64,000 nt of DNA. Origin: Liriodendron chinense (lineage: Eukaryota > Streptophyta > Magnoliopsida > Magnoliales > Magnoliaceae). The notes under the pieces were generated by a model. That model saw only the letters and a program-made list of their open reading frames with translations. It did no database searches and was not told the DNA's origin. This document shows, one piece after another, positions 18,446 through 30,999 of this stretch. Positions within the stretch are counted from its first letter, which is position 1. Every line of letters begins with the position of its first letter. The stretch spans positions 1 to 64,000 of the forward strand of contig PVNU02002350.1 of NCBI GenBank assembly GCA_003013855.2, given 5' to 3'. Both the position numbers and the translations under genes were made by a program.

Positions 18446-20209
18446 TGTGTTTTTTGTAGCATTCAAAAATTAGGTGTGGTTTTCCTCATCACATTTGGCA
18501 TTTACCCACAACTACATGGCACATTTTGGATAGAGCTTATCCATAAAATCACAGTGATCAAACAACATCAACAATTCAATTAATGGCCATCAAATACATG
18601 ATTATAAGTAAAATAGTGAGTGGTGCATCTTCTATAGATGAAATCTATCAGATGGTTATCGAGCTTTCTCAGTATAAATTTTGAATTATACTTGTGCTCA
18701 TGCAAGGTTGTTCTAGAGATTTGGTCAGCCTGTGCTGCCATACAACTACATCAATTTGCACCTCTGACCCACCAGCACTTATATGGTGGAGTCTACAACC
18801 AAAGTCTAGAACATCAAAACCCCATATCATAGCAAAATCTCTGTTCCGAGCTATGGTCCCATGCATGAACAAAATATATAGTTCATGAACTGGTCAACAT
18901 GTGAGCCAACATGGAATGCAACTCTACGAGTTAGGGTTGAAGAAATCATATGATTGAAGATTTCTAAGCATCGAGGTCCACCTGTTTCAAGCACCCAGGT
19001 CACCTGATGAGTGGATTAGTTCGATTTTTTTTTTTTTTTTTTTCCTGGAGAAACATCTTAAAGGTTAGAACCGCTTCGTCGGTTGCTTGGATACTTAAGA
19101 CTGGTCCTCAACAGTAGCGCATGTGGCTGCATGTAGTTGATACAGGAATGGTACACCTTGTCCATAGGTACGAACTTGGCAAAACTTCCACCGCAAACCA
19201 GTACATGCCACCCAATAAATACCGATATCATCCATTGTTCCCATGCGGAGTTCCACCCTGCACATGCGGGGAGAGTTAAAGTCTCTTGATATACACTGAT
19301 ATGCCATCCTATGATGGCTTGAGCTTTTAGAGCAAGTGGTGATTTGACATAGTACCAGAGTGGAAGTTTATGAGAATCATGTGTCTAAGTTACGAAGGCC
19401 TAGCATATGATTAGGCATAATGTAATATCTTCATACTAAGTGGTCACAGAGTCCCCACCCATTGGGTGCATACCTCATGTGGCAGGATTTAAGTAGTGTG
19501 AGCGATGGGAGCCATAGCCTTTCTTTTCCAGTAAAGCACATACATGGCTAAGGGTCCCATCGCTGACACCATGTCCCACCCACCAGTTGCATCACACCAC
19601 ATTGGGTGATCACACCCAGGTCGATGGTGAACAGGTCACCACTCAATCCGAATCCATATAGGCATGGTGACCCTGACACCACCCACCTGCTGTCATGGGC
19701 TGGGCATGTGCCTCAGTTCGGGCAAACAGTCCAGATTCATGCCCGAACTAGACACACAACGATTGAATAAGCCTGGACCAAGATTTGCCCAGCCCACTAC
19801 AAACTGGCCCATTGCTATTCCTATGCATGCCGTACCTTTATGTAGAATTGGATTGGCATGAGATTACATAGGGCTGTGGATGGAAACCTAGGCCTGTGGG
19901 GGTACCTGAGAGATAGGGCTATCAATGGGCCCAGCCCAAACAATTCAAAATCTAGGCCATTCCTAACGACCCTACTGAGAAACTACTACCAAGAGACCAA
20001 CCAATTTAAACAGGTGCAGGTCCATTTTCCAGACCTGTTTATTAAATCGGATTGGGTTCAGGTTGGACATAAGATAATAATAATAATAATATATAAATTA
20101 GGTGGGGTTGTTGGACACAAAGTAACACCCGTATATGCATTCCTATGTATGCAAACACAAATGCATAAATAAGAGAAATGCTCCGGTTTTCTTACTGCCC
20201 TATTTGTTG
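18446..20209. other. Intergenic DNA without recognisable genes
   Basis: It holds a poly-T tract near 19026-19043 and an imperfect hairpin at 19496-19570. It also has a partial sequence at 19914 resembling the small hAT MITEs (TAGGGCTATCAATGGG) and a short TAA microsatellite near 20071-20089. No open frame has family resemblance. Confidence 0.5.
19496..19570. repeat. Imperfect inverted repeat (hairpin)
   Basis: Arms of about 24 bases: GTGTGAGCGATGGGAGCC and following, against GGTCCCATCGCTGACACC on the right, with three or four mismatches around a 26-base loop. The perfect core is AGCGATGGGA/TCCCATCGCT. Confidence 0.7.
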
Positions 20210-20847
20210 GGGTCGTTTGGATGGAAGTAAATGGGAGGAATTGAAAGGAATTGAGAGTAAATGAGGTTAGAGTTGTGTCTGCATGGGATTAAATGGATTT
20301 GGGCGTAAATGAGTTAGGAGTAAATGGAGTTAATTAAAAATTTGAAGAAGGGACAAGATTTGAGAGTAAATGGAGGTAAATGCCTTTTTGGGCTCCTTTG
20401 GAGAGTCACACAAGTGAATAAAGGTGTCGCTATGCATGTTTCATCCAACATACATATGGCATGCTGACGATACTCTGAAGCAATTCACTTATCAACTACA
20501 TCACTAAAATTAAAACAATAGAATAATCCAAACCATCCAAACATTAGTCATGTATACGGATGGTTTAAAAGGCATTGGCAGGTTGCTTGTTTTTTATCCT
20601 TACATTTGCGGCCTACCGAAAGCTTGGAATTTTCATATTTTTTATTGAGTATATATTTCAATGAGCTTATTACAATCATTATATTAAAAATAACATATGT
20701 ACATTAACTTAAAATATTAGAGATGATTTGGGATATCACATATGCTACTGTGAAAATATTGAAAAAAATTTATCAACTCCAAATCCTCTCATCCAAACAA
20801 AATATTTGGATTTCAATACATTTCATTCACTCCTGTCCAAACACGAG
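20210..20847. mobile_element. Harbinger-like MITE, copy 1
   Basis: The left end GGGTCGTTTGGATGGAAG and the inverted right end CTCGTGTTTGGACAGGAG form a TIR. TTG and TTA flank it, a possible 3-bp duplication. The interior is shared with 62160-62700 (phrases TAGAATGATC, GGCATTGGCAGG-like, TTTGCGGCC). Confidence 0.6.
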
Positions 20848-21341
20848 TTAGTCACTTACACTTGAAATATGAGCCATTTACAAGCTCACAAAGGACACCC
20901 ACTCCTCATTGCATTTGTTCAGTTGGACAGTCCAATCGATCAATCTGAGTTTCCATTAAGTTCAGAATAAATTTCATGTACAACTATGCAAAATCACCCT
21001 CATCAGATGATCTAATCCATTCTTGATTTGGCCTTATTTTTTGTGGAAGCTATAGATGGGATTACTATGATTACCCAACAAAAGTGATTCTTTGGAAAAC
21101 ATAAGCAGTCCATGATGGTCCCTAGCAAATAGATGGATCGAATTGCTGATTGAAGCTATTTTTTGTAAATGATCTTGGCCGTTCATATTTAAGGCCATTT
21201 GATCGGGCTGTTTAAATGTCCCCATGCAACTAGGAGCACTGTAACTTATAGCTCTATGCGAGCACTGGACCGTTTTATGTTGTTTATGATGGTATGAGCC
21301 TAACCAGATCTAAATGCAGTTTTCAGCTTGCGGCCGAATAC

Positions 21342-21460
21342 TAAAGCTGTCAACGGAACGGGCCTGCGGTTGGCTTGGGCCTGGAATTTTGATCTATTTA
21401 AGCCGGGTCTATTCAAAATTTTGATTTGCCCCACCTGAGCCTGGCCCATTGACTGCCCTA
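21342..21460. mobile_element. Small hAT-type MITE with 8-bp target duplication
   Basis: It begins TAAAGCTGTCAACGG and ends CCATTGACTGCCCTA. It is flanked by CCGAATAC (21334-21341) and CCTAATAC (21461-21468), one mismatch. It belongs to the same family as the 56221 copy. Confidence 0.8.
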
Positions 21461-21539
21461 CCTAATACACCACATGGAAAAATAAAACAATATCCTATCT
21501 AGAGATGGGCCCACCCAATGACCGGTACCAAACCTGATG

Positions 21540-22200
21540 TAGAGCAAGCCGCTGATTATTTCATGGCCTAGATGGACCAAAAGAAGACCGGTTGGGGTCG
21601 AAAATGATTTGGACCGTCAGAACCGTAAACCGGTCGTATCTCACAATCTGAAATGAGTTTTATACATATAATATATGATTTTGGGGTAGCTCGAACTACT
21701 TTAGCCACCCAATCCCGCTACGCGGGTTGCCCATGCCGAAATCGCGAGATTTGACCTTATCGATGGTCATTAGGTTAGTTTATTTTCAGTTTTACTATTT
21801 ATAGTAAGTTTTAATTCGATCATAACTTTTGATCCGTAGGGTTTTAGAGTTAGTGCCCAACATGAAAAGGGCTTAAAATATTTAGTAGAACAACATGGTT
21901 GGGCCCGTTTGAAAACTTTCTATTTTTTACCGAAAACCAAAAGTTCTAATATGATTGAGCGACTTTTACAAATAGTAAGTTTACCATTTATAGTAAACTA
22001 TGTTTTCTAGAAGTTTGAGTTTGAGTTGGAGTCTAGTATTTTACCTAGGGTTTAATTTTCTATTTATATGTATTGTAATTCCGTTTCTATTGATTTCAAT
22101 ATATAAAAAATAATTATTTGAAATTAATTTTCTCTTTTTATTCTTTTATTTCTTCTCGTAGATTTGAGAAACAATTAATTAGGGGCACGGGGATCGACCT
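21540..22200. other. Possible LTR-like sequence, AT-rich
   Basis: It contains CTATTTATAGTAAGTTTT, ACCATTTATAGTAAAC and CCTAGGGTTTAATTTTC, then ATTAGGGGCACGGGGATCG. The layout resembles the promoter and leader part of a plant LTR, but I cannot set termini or find coding remnants. No gene. Confidence 0.3.
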
Positions 22201-22907
22201 ATCACGTCCTCTCTACGTCAAAACCCAATATAGGACCATCCAAGAAATCAAATGTAGGACCCGAACCCAAATACTAAGTATGATACACCAAGACCCAACC
22301 CAAATTTGACCCATCAATAATCCTAATGGATATATCGATTTGAGTGGACAATTCATTTATGCTGCATTTGGATTGAATTGAATGTTATTTTGGTGGAGAA
22401 GAAATAATCAAACTTGGAGACCTTTTTTATTGTGATTTTAACCAAGTGAAGAAAATTTTCCAACACAAGGCCATCTTGCAGCCACATTGTCACTTTCACT
22501 TTGCAATTTTGACCATCAACACAAGGAATTATGTGATATGTGGACCATTGATGTGACTTGCTTAGCCAAGCCATTGGATTTTTTTGTGCCGCCATGACTT
22601 CTAGAAGAGGAAATATCTTTAACAGAACAATCTTAATCTTTAGATGCAAGTAGATGGTTGGAAAAAAGAAACACCCATTAATGGTTAGCCAATAAGATTA
22701 TGAATTGCTCCATCAAAGCATCCACTTGCCAGCCATACCTATCTCTTATAAGAGGATTGTAACGTGGACATAAGAGTTAAAACTGCCGCCTATCTCCTAA
22801 CTACTTTGATTGATTGATTGAAATTTTTGGTGGTGGGTGGAGACATTTTTCAGATGATTGAACCGGAGATGGAACAATCTTTTCCATGTTAAACATAACC
22901 TTTGGCA

Positions 22908-23069
22908 TGTTAAGATTTATGGAGCTTGATCATCAAAGATGTATTGTTCATCTAGCCAGCATTTCTAGAGGGTCTCAACTACCCATTTGCTCGGTGTCCA
23001 AGGGTGTGACCTAGTCTAAAGGGCAATTTTGTAATTTTACAAGATTTTTTTTCGTAAACTTAGTTCTAA

Positions 23070-23107
<38 letters not shown>

Positions 23108-23303
23108 TTATCATTATATTGAGAACTGCTTTTTTATTATTTATCTTTTAGCATAGTGGATTAATATGAATTTATGAATGTGCTAAAAGAAATCCACTTA
23201 AATCTTCCTACTATGGTTTACTGATTTTTTTTTTTTTGTCTTCTATTTTGATATTGATGTGTGTGGGTTTATACATTGTTATTTTTTTTTCCCTTCCCTA
23301 ACA
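22908..23303 (+). mobile_element. Copia-type LTR fragment related to 7269-7767
   Basis: It starts TGTTAAGATTTATGGAGC, contains a GA microsatellite (about 23077-23101), shares AGCATAGTGGATTAATATGAA with the other LTR, and ends CCCTAACA. No target duplication was recognised. Confidence 0.5.
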
Positions 23304-23935
23304 ATAAGTAAATCTTAAATTGCAATTATATCTCTTTCAATCAAACATCCAAGTAACAAAATAGCCAATTTTGAGGCTTTTTGTAATTGTGATTTCAATG
23401 AGAGTAGAACTTTTTTTCTACGATGCATGTCAGTTGTCACATCCACATTGTCACATCAAGTACACAATTTTGACTATCAATAAGAATAATTATATGATGG
23501 GACGGCCAATGCTGTAATACCAACTACCTAGGTGGTTTGTTTACCCGAACCATTGGTTTGTTCTGTCCCACCATGGATGGATTTCATAAGTATTTTTTAC
23601 AGGATGATCTTAACCGTTGGATTCAAGTAAGTGGTTGGAAAAAATAAATGCCACAATTGTCTTTGTTCAGCCAATAAAAGTCCTAGATGTAGGGATGATT
23701 ATATCAGACTCAAATATTTGGAGCATTGTATACTACCAAGGTAGGACCCAATAGACCACTACTTTGGATTACCTAATCATGGCCCCCACCGGACCAAGAT
23801 TGAAAACTGTATGGCATAAAGATACAGTATCAGTAAAGTCCTCTTGATTACACATGGTGGTCCATGTGTACCTTAATGGGTGTAACAGTCAACTTCTTTC
23901 AATGTCGGAAGGGCTTTTGGAAAGCATTCCATTAG

Positions 23936-24172
23936 TAGGGGTGTAACCAGAGCGGTCTGGGCTGGGTTGACCCAACTCACAACTTGAACTGACCCAAATT
24001 TCAAGCCGAGGTGTCCAACCCAGACCTAACCTGAAGTCCTGTATACTCAACCCAAGCCGACCAGAATTCAAATAGGGTTGGCATTTTCCAACCCAAACCA
24101 AACGCAAGGACCTTGACAACCCAACCCAGCCGCATGTGAACTCGGTTGGTTCAATCGGGTTCAACCCCAATA
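23936..24172. mobile_element. hAT-like MITE rich in AACCCAACCC
   Basis: It starts TAGGGGTGTAACC and ends GGTTCAACCCCAATA, imperfect inverted ends. ATTAG is present on both sides. Related sequence lies at about 52430-52690. Confidence 0.5.
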
Positions 24173-24184
24173 ATTAGGGTATAG

Positions 24185-24345
24185 GAAGTTGCTTGAGCCT
24201 CTATGGGGTTTCAAGACAGGTCTGGGATTTAAGTGCTCATAGGTGGTGAAGTTCCACTATCGGGTGTGTGTGCGTGAGTGGGTGTTGGGTGTGTGCTGGG
24301 TGCATGTTAAAAATAAAATAAAATAAAATAATAAAGCCTCGATTG
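24185..24345 (+). mobile_element. Possible SINE-like element
   Basis: A GTGTGTGCGTGAGTGGGTG-like region and an (AAAAT)n tail follow a region with CTGGGATTTAAGTGCTC that loosely resembles a B box. It is similar in layout to the SINE at 57243. No target duplication was found. Confidence 0.3.
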
Positions 24346-24439
24346 TTGAGTGATGGTAAGGATAAACCATGCAACATCCAAAACTTATAATATTGCCTGC
24401 ATTTTGGATCAAATATTAGCTGGAAATGACATGTGGCAT

Positions 24440-25770
24440 TGATCCTAACACAAAAATAATCTAATAATTGATATTAAACATCCATCACTAGGTTCCCACC
24501 TTTGATTGACTATCCCTCTTAACGTTTACCATTTTTTGTATGATTCTCAATGGCCAGTGAAATGGACGATCGATAATGGTCATATAATCACAAATAATTT
24601 CGTCAATGATATATCCCATCCATTATGTGGGTCCCACCCTTGACTGCTCGTTACTTTAAAAAATCATTTTTCTCGTATAATCTTATTCGTCCATTCGATG
24701 GTTTGGGAAATGGATGGCCTTTATTGATCATACTATAAACAGTTCAATAATTGGTTGTCTATCATGTGGATCCCATACACTTAATTGCACAACACGGTAC
24801 AAAAACACTTGGTTGGATGATCCCTATAGTCCATTCAACACTTGAGAAAATGGACCATCCATTTTAATCATACTAAAATGGTCCAATCAATGATCTAGAT
24901 CATCCATCATGTGCTTCTATTCTAGATTGTCCATCATCATCAAAAACTCTTCATTAGATTATCCCATAATAGTCATTTAATGGTTAGGGAAATGGAAGGT
25001 CATTGATCACTGATCCTAGCCACACTTGATTAGGGAGATGGACGATCAACTTCAAATGGTTTGCTTATTGATCTAGACCATCTGCTGTTTGAGTCCCACC
25101 TTTGATTGCCCATCCACGTTAAAAAACCAAAAAGCCAATTTTTCAGATGACCCTAGCCATTCAATCATGGGAAAAGGATGGTCCATAATGATTATATTAC
25201 AAAAGATTTAATCACTGATCTAGACCATCTATAGTGTGGGTCCAATCCTTGATTGCCCATCCCTCTAAAAACACACTTTGGCCGGTGGATCCTATTCTTT
25301 CAAACAATGCCAGGGAATTGATTATACTACAATTGGTCTGATCATTTATCTAAACCATCCATCATGTGCGTCCCACCCTTGATTTCCTTTCCGTCTTAAA
25401 AATCACTTTATTAGTCGACTGATCCTAACCGTCCATCAATGTCTCGGGAAATAGCCACTTCATATTAATTGTCCTACAAACAATTCAACCATTGATCTAA
25501 ACCCTTAATCGTCTAGGTCCTACTTTTGAATGCCCATCTCTCTTAAAATTAGTTTGGTCAGGTGAACCTAGATGTCCAAATCAAGCTAGGAAAATGGGCT
25601 ACCCATGTCAACCATACAACCAACATTTCCATCATTTGTTTAGAGTTTCCATTCGTGTGGACCCCACCTTTGATAGCCCATCACCTTAAAAAAATACCTT
25701 GGCTTGATTATTCTATCACCTGTTTACCACCTTTTGAGTGTCCATCCCTCTTTAAGAGAGACAATAGCTA
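24440..25770. repeat. Degenerate tandem array, about 144-bp unit, 9-10 copies
   Basis: The phrase CCCACCTTTGATTGCCCATCC or a variant recurs with its TGATTG core near 24505, 24641, 24782, 24924, 25103, 25250, 25380, 25527 and 25671. Spacing is mostly 130-147 bases. Between the cores the same order repeats: CTTAAAAA, GATGATCC, ATGG..GGGAAATGGA, and CATTGATCTAGACCATC. Units are strongly diverged. No coding signal. Confidence 0.8.
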
Positions 25771-27449
25771 GTGGATATGGGAATGAAAAATTATAGTTTT
25801 TCTCTTTCATTGTAAATATTTAAATTTGGGGTAGCGAGACATCCATTAAAACAATGTCCACCAGTCCCCAAAACGTCAACACCACACCCTAAATTGAGAT
25901 TGGATTCTAGAGAATCCAAACGCCCCAAATCCCAATGGCCACAAACTAAAATTGAACCTTTCAGGTTTTGGGACCAAATTAATTAGACATGGGCTCTCTG
26001 ATTTAGGGAAATATGTTTGTTGATTCAGGGCTGCCATTTAACTTCTTTGTCATTTCAACTGTCCATTAAATGTGTGCTAATGGGCCAATCAGTAAACAAA
26101 ATCAATGTAATTGTTTGGTATAAGGTCCATCAAAATTGGGATCCATATTTAAGAGTTTGGACAGCTTAATTTGAGTTGCATGTTGCATGTACAATTTCTT
26201 AATGCTTTTGTGTTGTTATATCACTTTTTGTGGGTTAGAGAGTTTTTCTTGATAAAATTACAAGTGGAAGCATGGGTTAGGCCAGGCCAAGCTGGGAGTT
26301 TGTATTAGCCCAATTCTAGTCCTCGTTTTGCTATTCAAGGCCAGCCCTGTAAGAAAAAGAGTTCATAATCAAAAGCTTGAAATAGTACATTCTAAGTGTT
26401 CTCTTTTTCCTTTTCGTTCTGTCTTCTTTTTTATTCTCAATGAACTATGATTCTCACCTAATGAATGGTTTAGATCTTTGATTGTGTATGAATGGTTTAG
26501 GTTATTGATTGCATGGATCTAGAGCGAATGAGCGTCTTTAAAACATACATATACAACTGAATGGCGCTGTTAACAAGTGCTTTTGGCTTACATAATGGTA
26601 GGACCAAGCCACATGCTGAGTCAAGCTGTTCATTATTAGCCAACGCCCAACCTGGCTCTAACAATGGACCTAGCTTTGAAGCTGGGGCCTAGCCGTTCAC
26701 CTAATTTTTGTGCCCCTGGCCCTACTAACCGGCCTAACCGTTGCCACCTTGCTAAACTTTCTGAAATGTTGGTGACTTTTCTATTAGCGTTGTCGGATGT
26801 ATGCCCATCATGTGGACCACCTAAATGTAGGCCCCAGTTTGGGTGGTGCATGCCTTAAAATCATGCTAACTTGATGACCTTAACAACATGGTCATTGAAT
26901 TTTGACCCTGGACTCTAGTAATAATTCATCACCATTTTTTAAATTTCATCCATTGCCTGCATGGCATACTTTCATTGCAACAAGGACTTTCCTGATGGTG
27001 GGACAACGTCGCGGAGCATAACCGAAGGCTTCACTGAAAACCATTTATCTTTGCCTAGTTGAATTTGGAGAATTTTGGACTCCTGATCATTTTACATTTG
27101 ACCCTGAAGTTAACAGCCACTAATTATAAGGCTAGAATCATTTAATTAATACGATTTTTTGAACTACATATGCTCCATCTACAATGTGATGCATACCATC
27201 TGAACTCATTTACACATGCCACCTCTATGATGTATGAGACATAGTTAGAACATTAGAGATGTGGTTCATTTTGGAAATGCCTACCTCTTGAATTCCTAAT
27301 CATGTGGGACTTGAAAATGGGCTGAGCCTGTGCCGAGAAAATAAATATTTTGAATACACCTAGCTGGGCTGACCTCCCCAAACAATTTAAAATCCCAGCA
27401 CTAAATTGCACACAAACCTAAACATACCATCCAATGAGCCATGCGATCC
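25771..27449. other. Intergenic DNA without recognisable genes
   Basis: Moderately AT-rich. Around 26270-26345 and 26580-26860 there are AGGCCAGGCC/GGCCTAACC-like stretches resembling decayed hAT MITEs, and TGTGGACCACCTAAATG near 26812 recalls the foldback family. Open frames here look spurious. Confidence 0.45.
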
Positions 27450-27835
27450 ATTTTTTATCCACACTGGCCATCCATTTTTGACATAACAATTTACAGTATA
27501 AGCCTAAAAATGAAGCAGATCAAAGGTTTAAGTGGACCACACTGTGGGGATTGAATGCCAGCCATTAGAAATTTCTTGAGACCGGGCAAAGTTTTGATAA
27601 AGCTGAAATTTATGTTCTCTTTATTAAAGTCTATGTGATCTTATGAACAGATTTTATGCACCCCTAGGAATGTTTCAACAGCGTGTGGTCCACTTGAGCC
27701 TTGGATCTTCATCCTTTCTGGGCCCTTGCCCTAAAATGATATGGAAAAATGGATGGACGGCAGAGATAAAACACATGCATCATAGTGGCCCCCACATTCT
27801 CCCTGCCTAATCCAATGCACTGATTCGCTCGGTAG
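27450..27835. mobile_element. Foldback-family copy
   Basis: Left arm GGCCATCCATTTTTGACA, middle GTGGACCACACTGTGGGG, right arm ATGGAAAAATGGATGGACGG and ACACATGCATCATAGTGG. About 380 bp. Confidence 0.75.
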
Positions 27836-28058
27836 CCAACGAGTGGGTCCCACTCTCCGAGTCTTTTAACCATGTTTCCCGCGTAAAAGGGGACACATCT
27901 CCCCCTCGATTTTTACTCATATTTGTCGTATTCTCTCTCCAAAAAGTCTAGATTATAATCGAAAGAAATAAAGAAAGAGAAGGCCCCACCTTATAAAAAG
28001 CAGAGGTGGGTCCAGGAGCTACTCATAGGCCTTACTTGCATTTGGGCTGCCACACTAC

Positions 28059-28301
28059 TTGGGGTACTCCCACCTCACACGTTGCAATCACACAAACATG
28101 TTTGTAATCCAAGCCGTTCATCAGATGGTCCCATTCTATATAAATCAGGTTGGACTGTCACGGTTAAGAGAAACATGTCATCTGATGGTCAGATCAGCCT
28201 ATTTTCTCAATGAGGCATCTACACGGTTGGATCTACCTGATGAAAGGCTTGGATTTTGCAAGTGTAGAAAGAGAGAGTACCAACAATGTGTACTCCCTCA
28301 A
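28059..28301. mobile_element. Palindromic MITE, about 245 bp
   Basis: The left arm has TTGCAATCAC, GTAATCCAAGCC and GTTCATCAGATGG. The right arm inverted reads TTGCAAAATCCAAGCCTTTCATCAGG. The arms pair for roughly 70 bases with gaps. No coding capacity. Confidence 0.6.
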
Positions 28302-28485
28302 GCACACATATCACACTAGAAGCCTACTTTAGTCGTGAAAGTGCGAAAGTCCTATTTGGAGGCTAGTGCTACTTGATTACCAGCTTGATAGGATGCGGCC
28401 AATTTCACTTTTTAGACTTCGAGGTTGTATTTTGTGGCGTGTTCCTGAGGAAGAATAACTTCTTTTCAAAGACACGTGGACAATG

Positions 28486-28743
28486 CGTATCATCAATCTG
28501 GACCGTTCACTTGCCTTGATTTACTCTTTCCTAGGCTGTCTTGAAAAATTCCATACTGATTGTACATCCAAACAGTCCTCTCAGTGGTATTAAAAGTGAA
28601 CAGACAAGATCATTCGTATCATCAATCTGGACCGTTCACTTGCCTTGATTTACTCTTTCCTAGGCTGTCTTGAAAAATTCCATACTGATTGTACATCCAA
28701 ACAGTCCTCTCAGTGGTATTAAAAGTGAACAGACAAGATCATT
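28486..28743. repeat. Perfect 129-bp tandem duplication
   Basis: The segments 28486-28614 and 28615-28743 are identical by eye, starting CGTATCATCAATCTGG and ending GACAAGATCATT. There is no divergence, so the duplication is recent or an assembly artefact. Confidence 0.95.
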
Positions 28744-28969
28744 CGTCGAAGGTAAGTCCATGACTGTGGGTTTTGTACAGTGGTGGAGGAAGTGCCGACT
28801 GAACCTATTGAACGGTCGTGATTTTTGGGCCAACTCGTCTAAATGCATTCAAGCCCAGCCTACCTTTAAAAAAATTGATAAAAAACAAAAAAAAAAAGTG
28901 GGGAAGTATTTCACTCGGACATGGTCACGTGATGCGCATGAGAGAAATAGACCCATATTTATTTGAAAG

Positions 28970-29401
28970 GGACGCGGATTAGGTACTGACTGCTTCAGTA
29001 GAAATTCGCTGCTGAAGTGATGTCACTAAAGTTCTGTAGGCCCATCATGATCTACACCGTCCATCCATTTGGAGAGACAATTTTAGCGCATGAGCCAAAG
29101 AACGAGACAGATCCAATGCTCAAGTGGACCCCACCTCGATGAAGGGAAAAAATAAGTATCAAGTTAATCCAAAACTTTTGTGACCCACAAGAGAAGTTTT
29201 TAATGGTCATCACCACTGTTTCTTATGGTATGGTCAACCTGAGATTTTGATCCATTTCATTTTTGAGTTCATGCCCTAAAGTAATGTATCAAAATGGATG
29301 GACGGTGTGGATATAGAATAAATGCATCCAGGTGGGTCCAACATTAAGGTGAGGCCAGGGCCGCACGTATCACACATGTAACTAATTCGACTCGCGCCTA
29401 G
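28970..29401. mobile_element. Foldback-family copy
   Basis: It starts GGACGCGGATTAGG and ends TTCGACTCGCGCC, decayed inverted ends. The inner arms are ACCGTCCATCCATTTGG and CAAAATGGATGGACGGTG. About 430 bp. Confidence 0.75.
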
Positions 29402-29679
29402 CGGGGACTCTCAATAAAACTTCCCACATTGGAAGGTCCATCAAAGGTTTCCATCGTATCAATGGTCTGGATCACTCCACGATGGCTCCCTTAGGGACAT
29501 GGCGAATCACGACACTATCCATGTCATCATGCGGCAGCACCATACAAGTACATGAAAAAGACAAACGCTCGCGTCTTTTACTGGATGGGAGGAGAATACT
29601 TGCTTCTTAAGCCGGGGGCCGTCCAATCTTCCTATTAAAATAATAGGACACAGTTTGGCCATTGACCCCAACATTAGCC

Positions 29680-30161
29680 AGCCAGCTAGTGTCAAAGCTA
29701 TGTGGGCTCCACCATGATCTATGTTTTTTTATCCACGCCATCCATCCATTTTTCCATACCATTTTAGGGTATGAACCGATAAATGAGGCACATCCAATTC
29801 TCCGTTGGACCACACTAAAGGAAACAGTGGGCATTGGATGCTTACCGTTGAAAGCTTTTTGAGGGCTGCATAAGTTTTGGATCAAGCTGATACTCATGTT
29901 TTCCCTTCGTCCAGGTCTGTGTGATCTTATCAACAGGTTAGATGGAAAATAAACATTACAATAAACTCTAGGAAGCTTTTAATGGTGACGTTCAATCAAT
30001 ACTGTTTTCATGTGAAGTGGTCCACCTGAGATTTAGATCTCCCTCATTTTTTGGCTTATCCCTAAAATGATCTGAAAATATGGATGGACGGCGTGGATGA
30101 AACACATACATCATGGTGGCGCCCACCTAGCACCGACCAGAGTCACTAGCCAATCCGCGTC
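29680..30161. mobile_element. Foldback-family copy, well preserved
   Basis: Left arm GCTATGTGGGCTCCACCATG; right arm inverted GCTAGGTGGGCGCCACCATG. Inner arms are CCGCCATCCATCC-like and ATGGATGGACGGCGTGG. Its right end reads AATCCGCGTCC, the family terminus. Confidence 0.8.
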
Positions 30162-30177
30162 CTTAAAATAGAGACTG

Positions 30178-30477
30178 CGTGGGGCCCACCGAATGTAGGG
30201 CGCCATCCATTCCGTCCATAAAGTGCGCTGTTTCAAGTTCATGCCCTATCCCAAAAATCAGGCCGATACATAACAAGTGGGTCACACAACATGGTATAAA
30301 GTTAGAATGGGACCCACCATTGAAACTTTCCAGATCGTGAGTGGGCCACTGTGTTTTTTTTATTTTTTTTATTCCATCTAATCCATTTATAAGATGCGCC
30401 CCATCGGGATGAATGAACACCTCAAAAGTCAGGCCATTCCAAATGTGAGGTGGCATGGGCCACGTGATTTTAGAGGT
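30178..30477. mobile_element. Foldback-family partial copy
   Basis: It contains GGGGCCCACCGAATG and CATCCATTCCGTCCAT at the left, and GTGGCATGGGCCACGTG at the right. The centre is diverged. Confidence 0.55.
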
Positions 30478-30486
30478 GTTAAGCAT

Positions 30487-30999
30487 GACGCAGATTTCCT
30501 GCAAAAGCCTTGCGCAGGAAGAAGTTCCTGCACTGGGAACTTAGGTGGGGCCCACATTGATGTTCTCTGATAAATCCAACCCGTCCATCCGTTTTGGGAA
30601 CTCGCTTCAGGACATGAGAACAAAACTGAACCGGATACAATACTCAAGTGAGCCTCACTAAAGGAAAAGGTGGGTAGGGAAATTACTACCGTTGAATCCT
30701 CCCTGGGGTATACAGTGATGTTTATATGACATCCATACCGTTCATAACGTCACTACTACTGGGATGAACCGAAAACACAAATATTAGCCTGATTCAAAAC
30801 TCCTATGGCCCCACAAATATTTCAACTGTGTATGTTTAATCCTCACGTTTTCGGCCCACTTGAGTCTTGGATCCGGTTCATTTTTGTTCTCATGTTTTAA
30901 AACGAGCTTCCAAAGGGTGGATTTATCAGAAAACATCACTATGGCCCACCTATCTTCCAGGAACTTCCAGCACAAGGCTTTCGCAGGAAATCCGCGTCC
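30487..30999. mobile_element. Foldback element with 9-bp target duplication (Mutator-like)
   Basis: It starts GACGCAGATTTCCTGCAAAAG and ends, inverted, GGACGCGGATTTCCTGCG. The arms continue with GAAGTTCCTG and GTGGGGCCCACATTGATG. It is flanked by GTTAAGCAT (30478-30486) and GTTAAGCCT (31000-31008), 8 of 9 identical, the length typical of Mutator-like elements. No transposase. Confidence 0.82.

Noticed and set aside
30163..30504. 113-codon frame and similar frames at 29607-29933, 33453-33806 and 30784-31065
   Set aside because: They arise from the inverted arms of foldback repeats, appear on both strands, and share no protein family.
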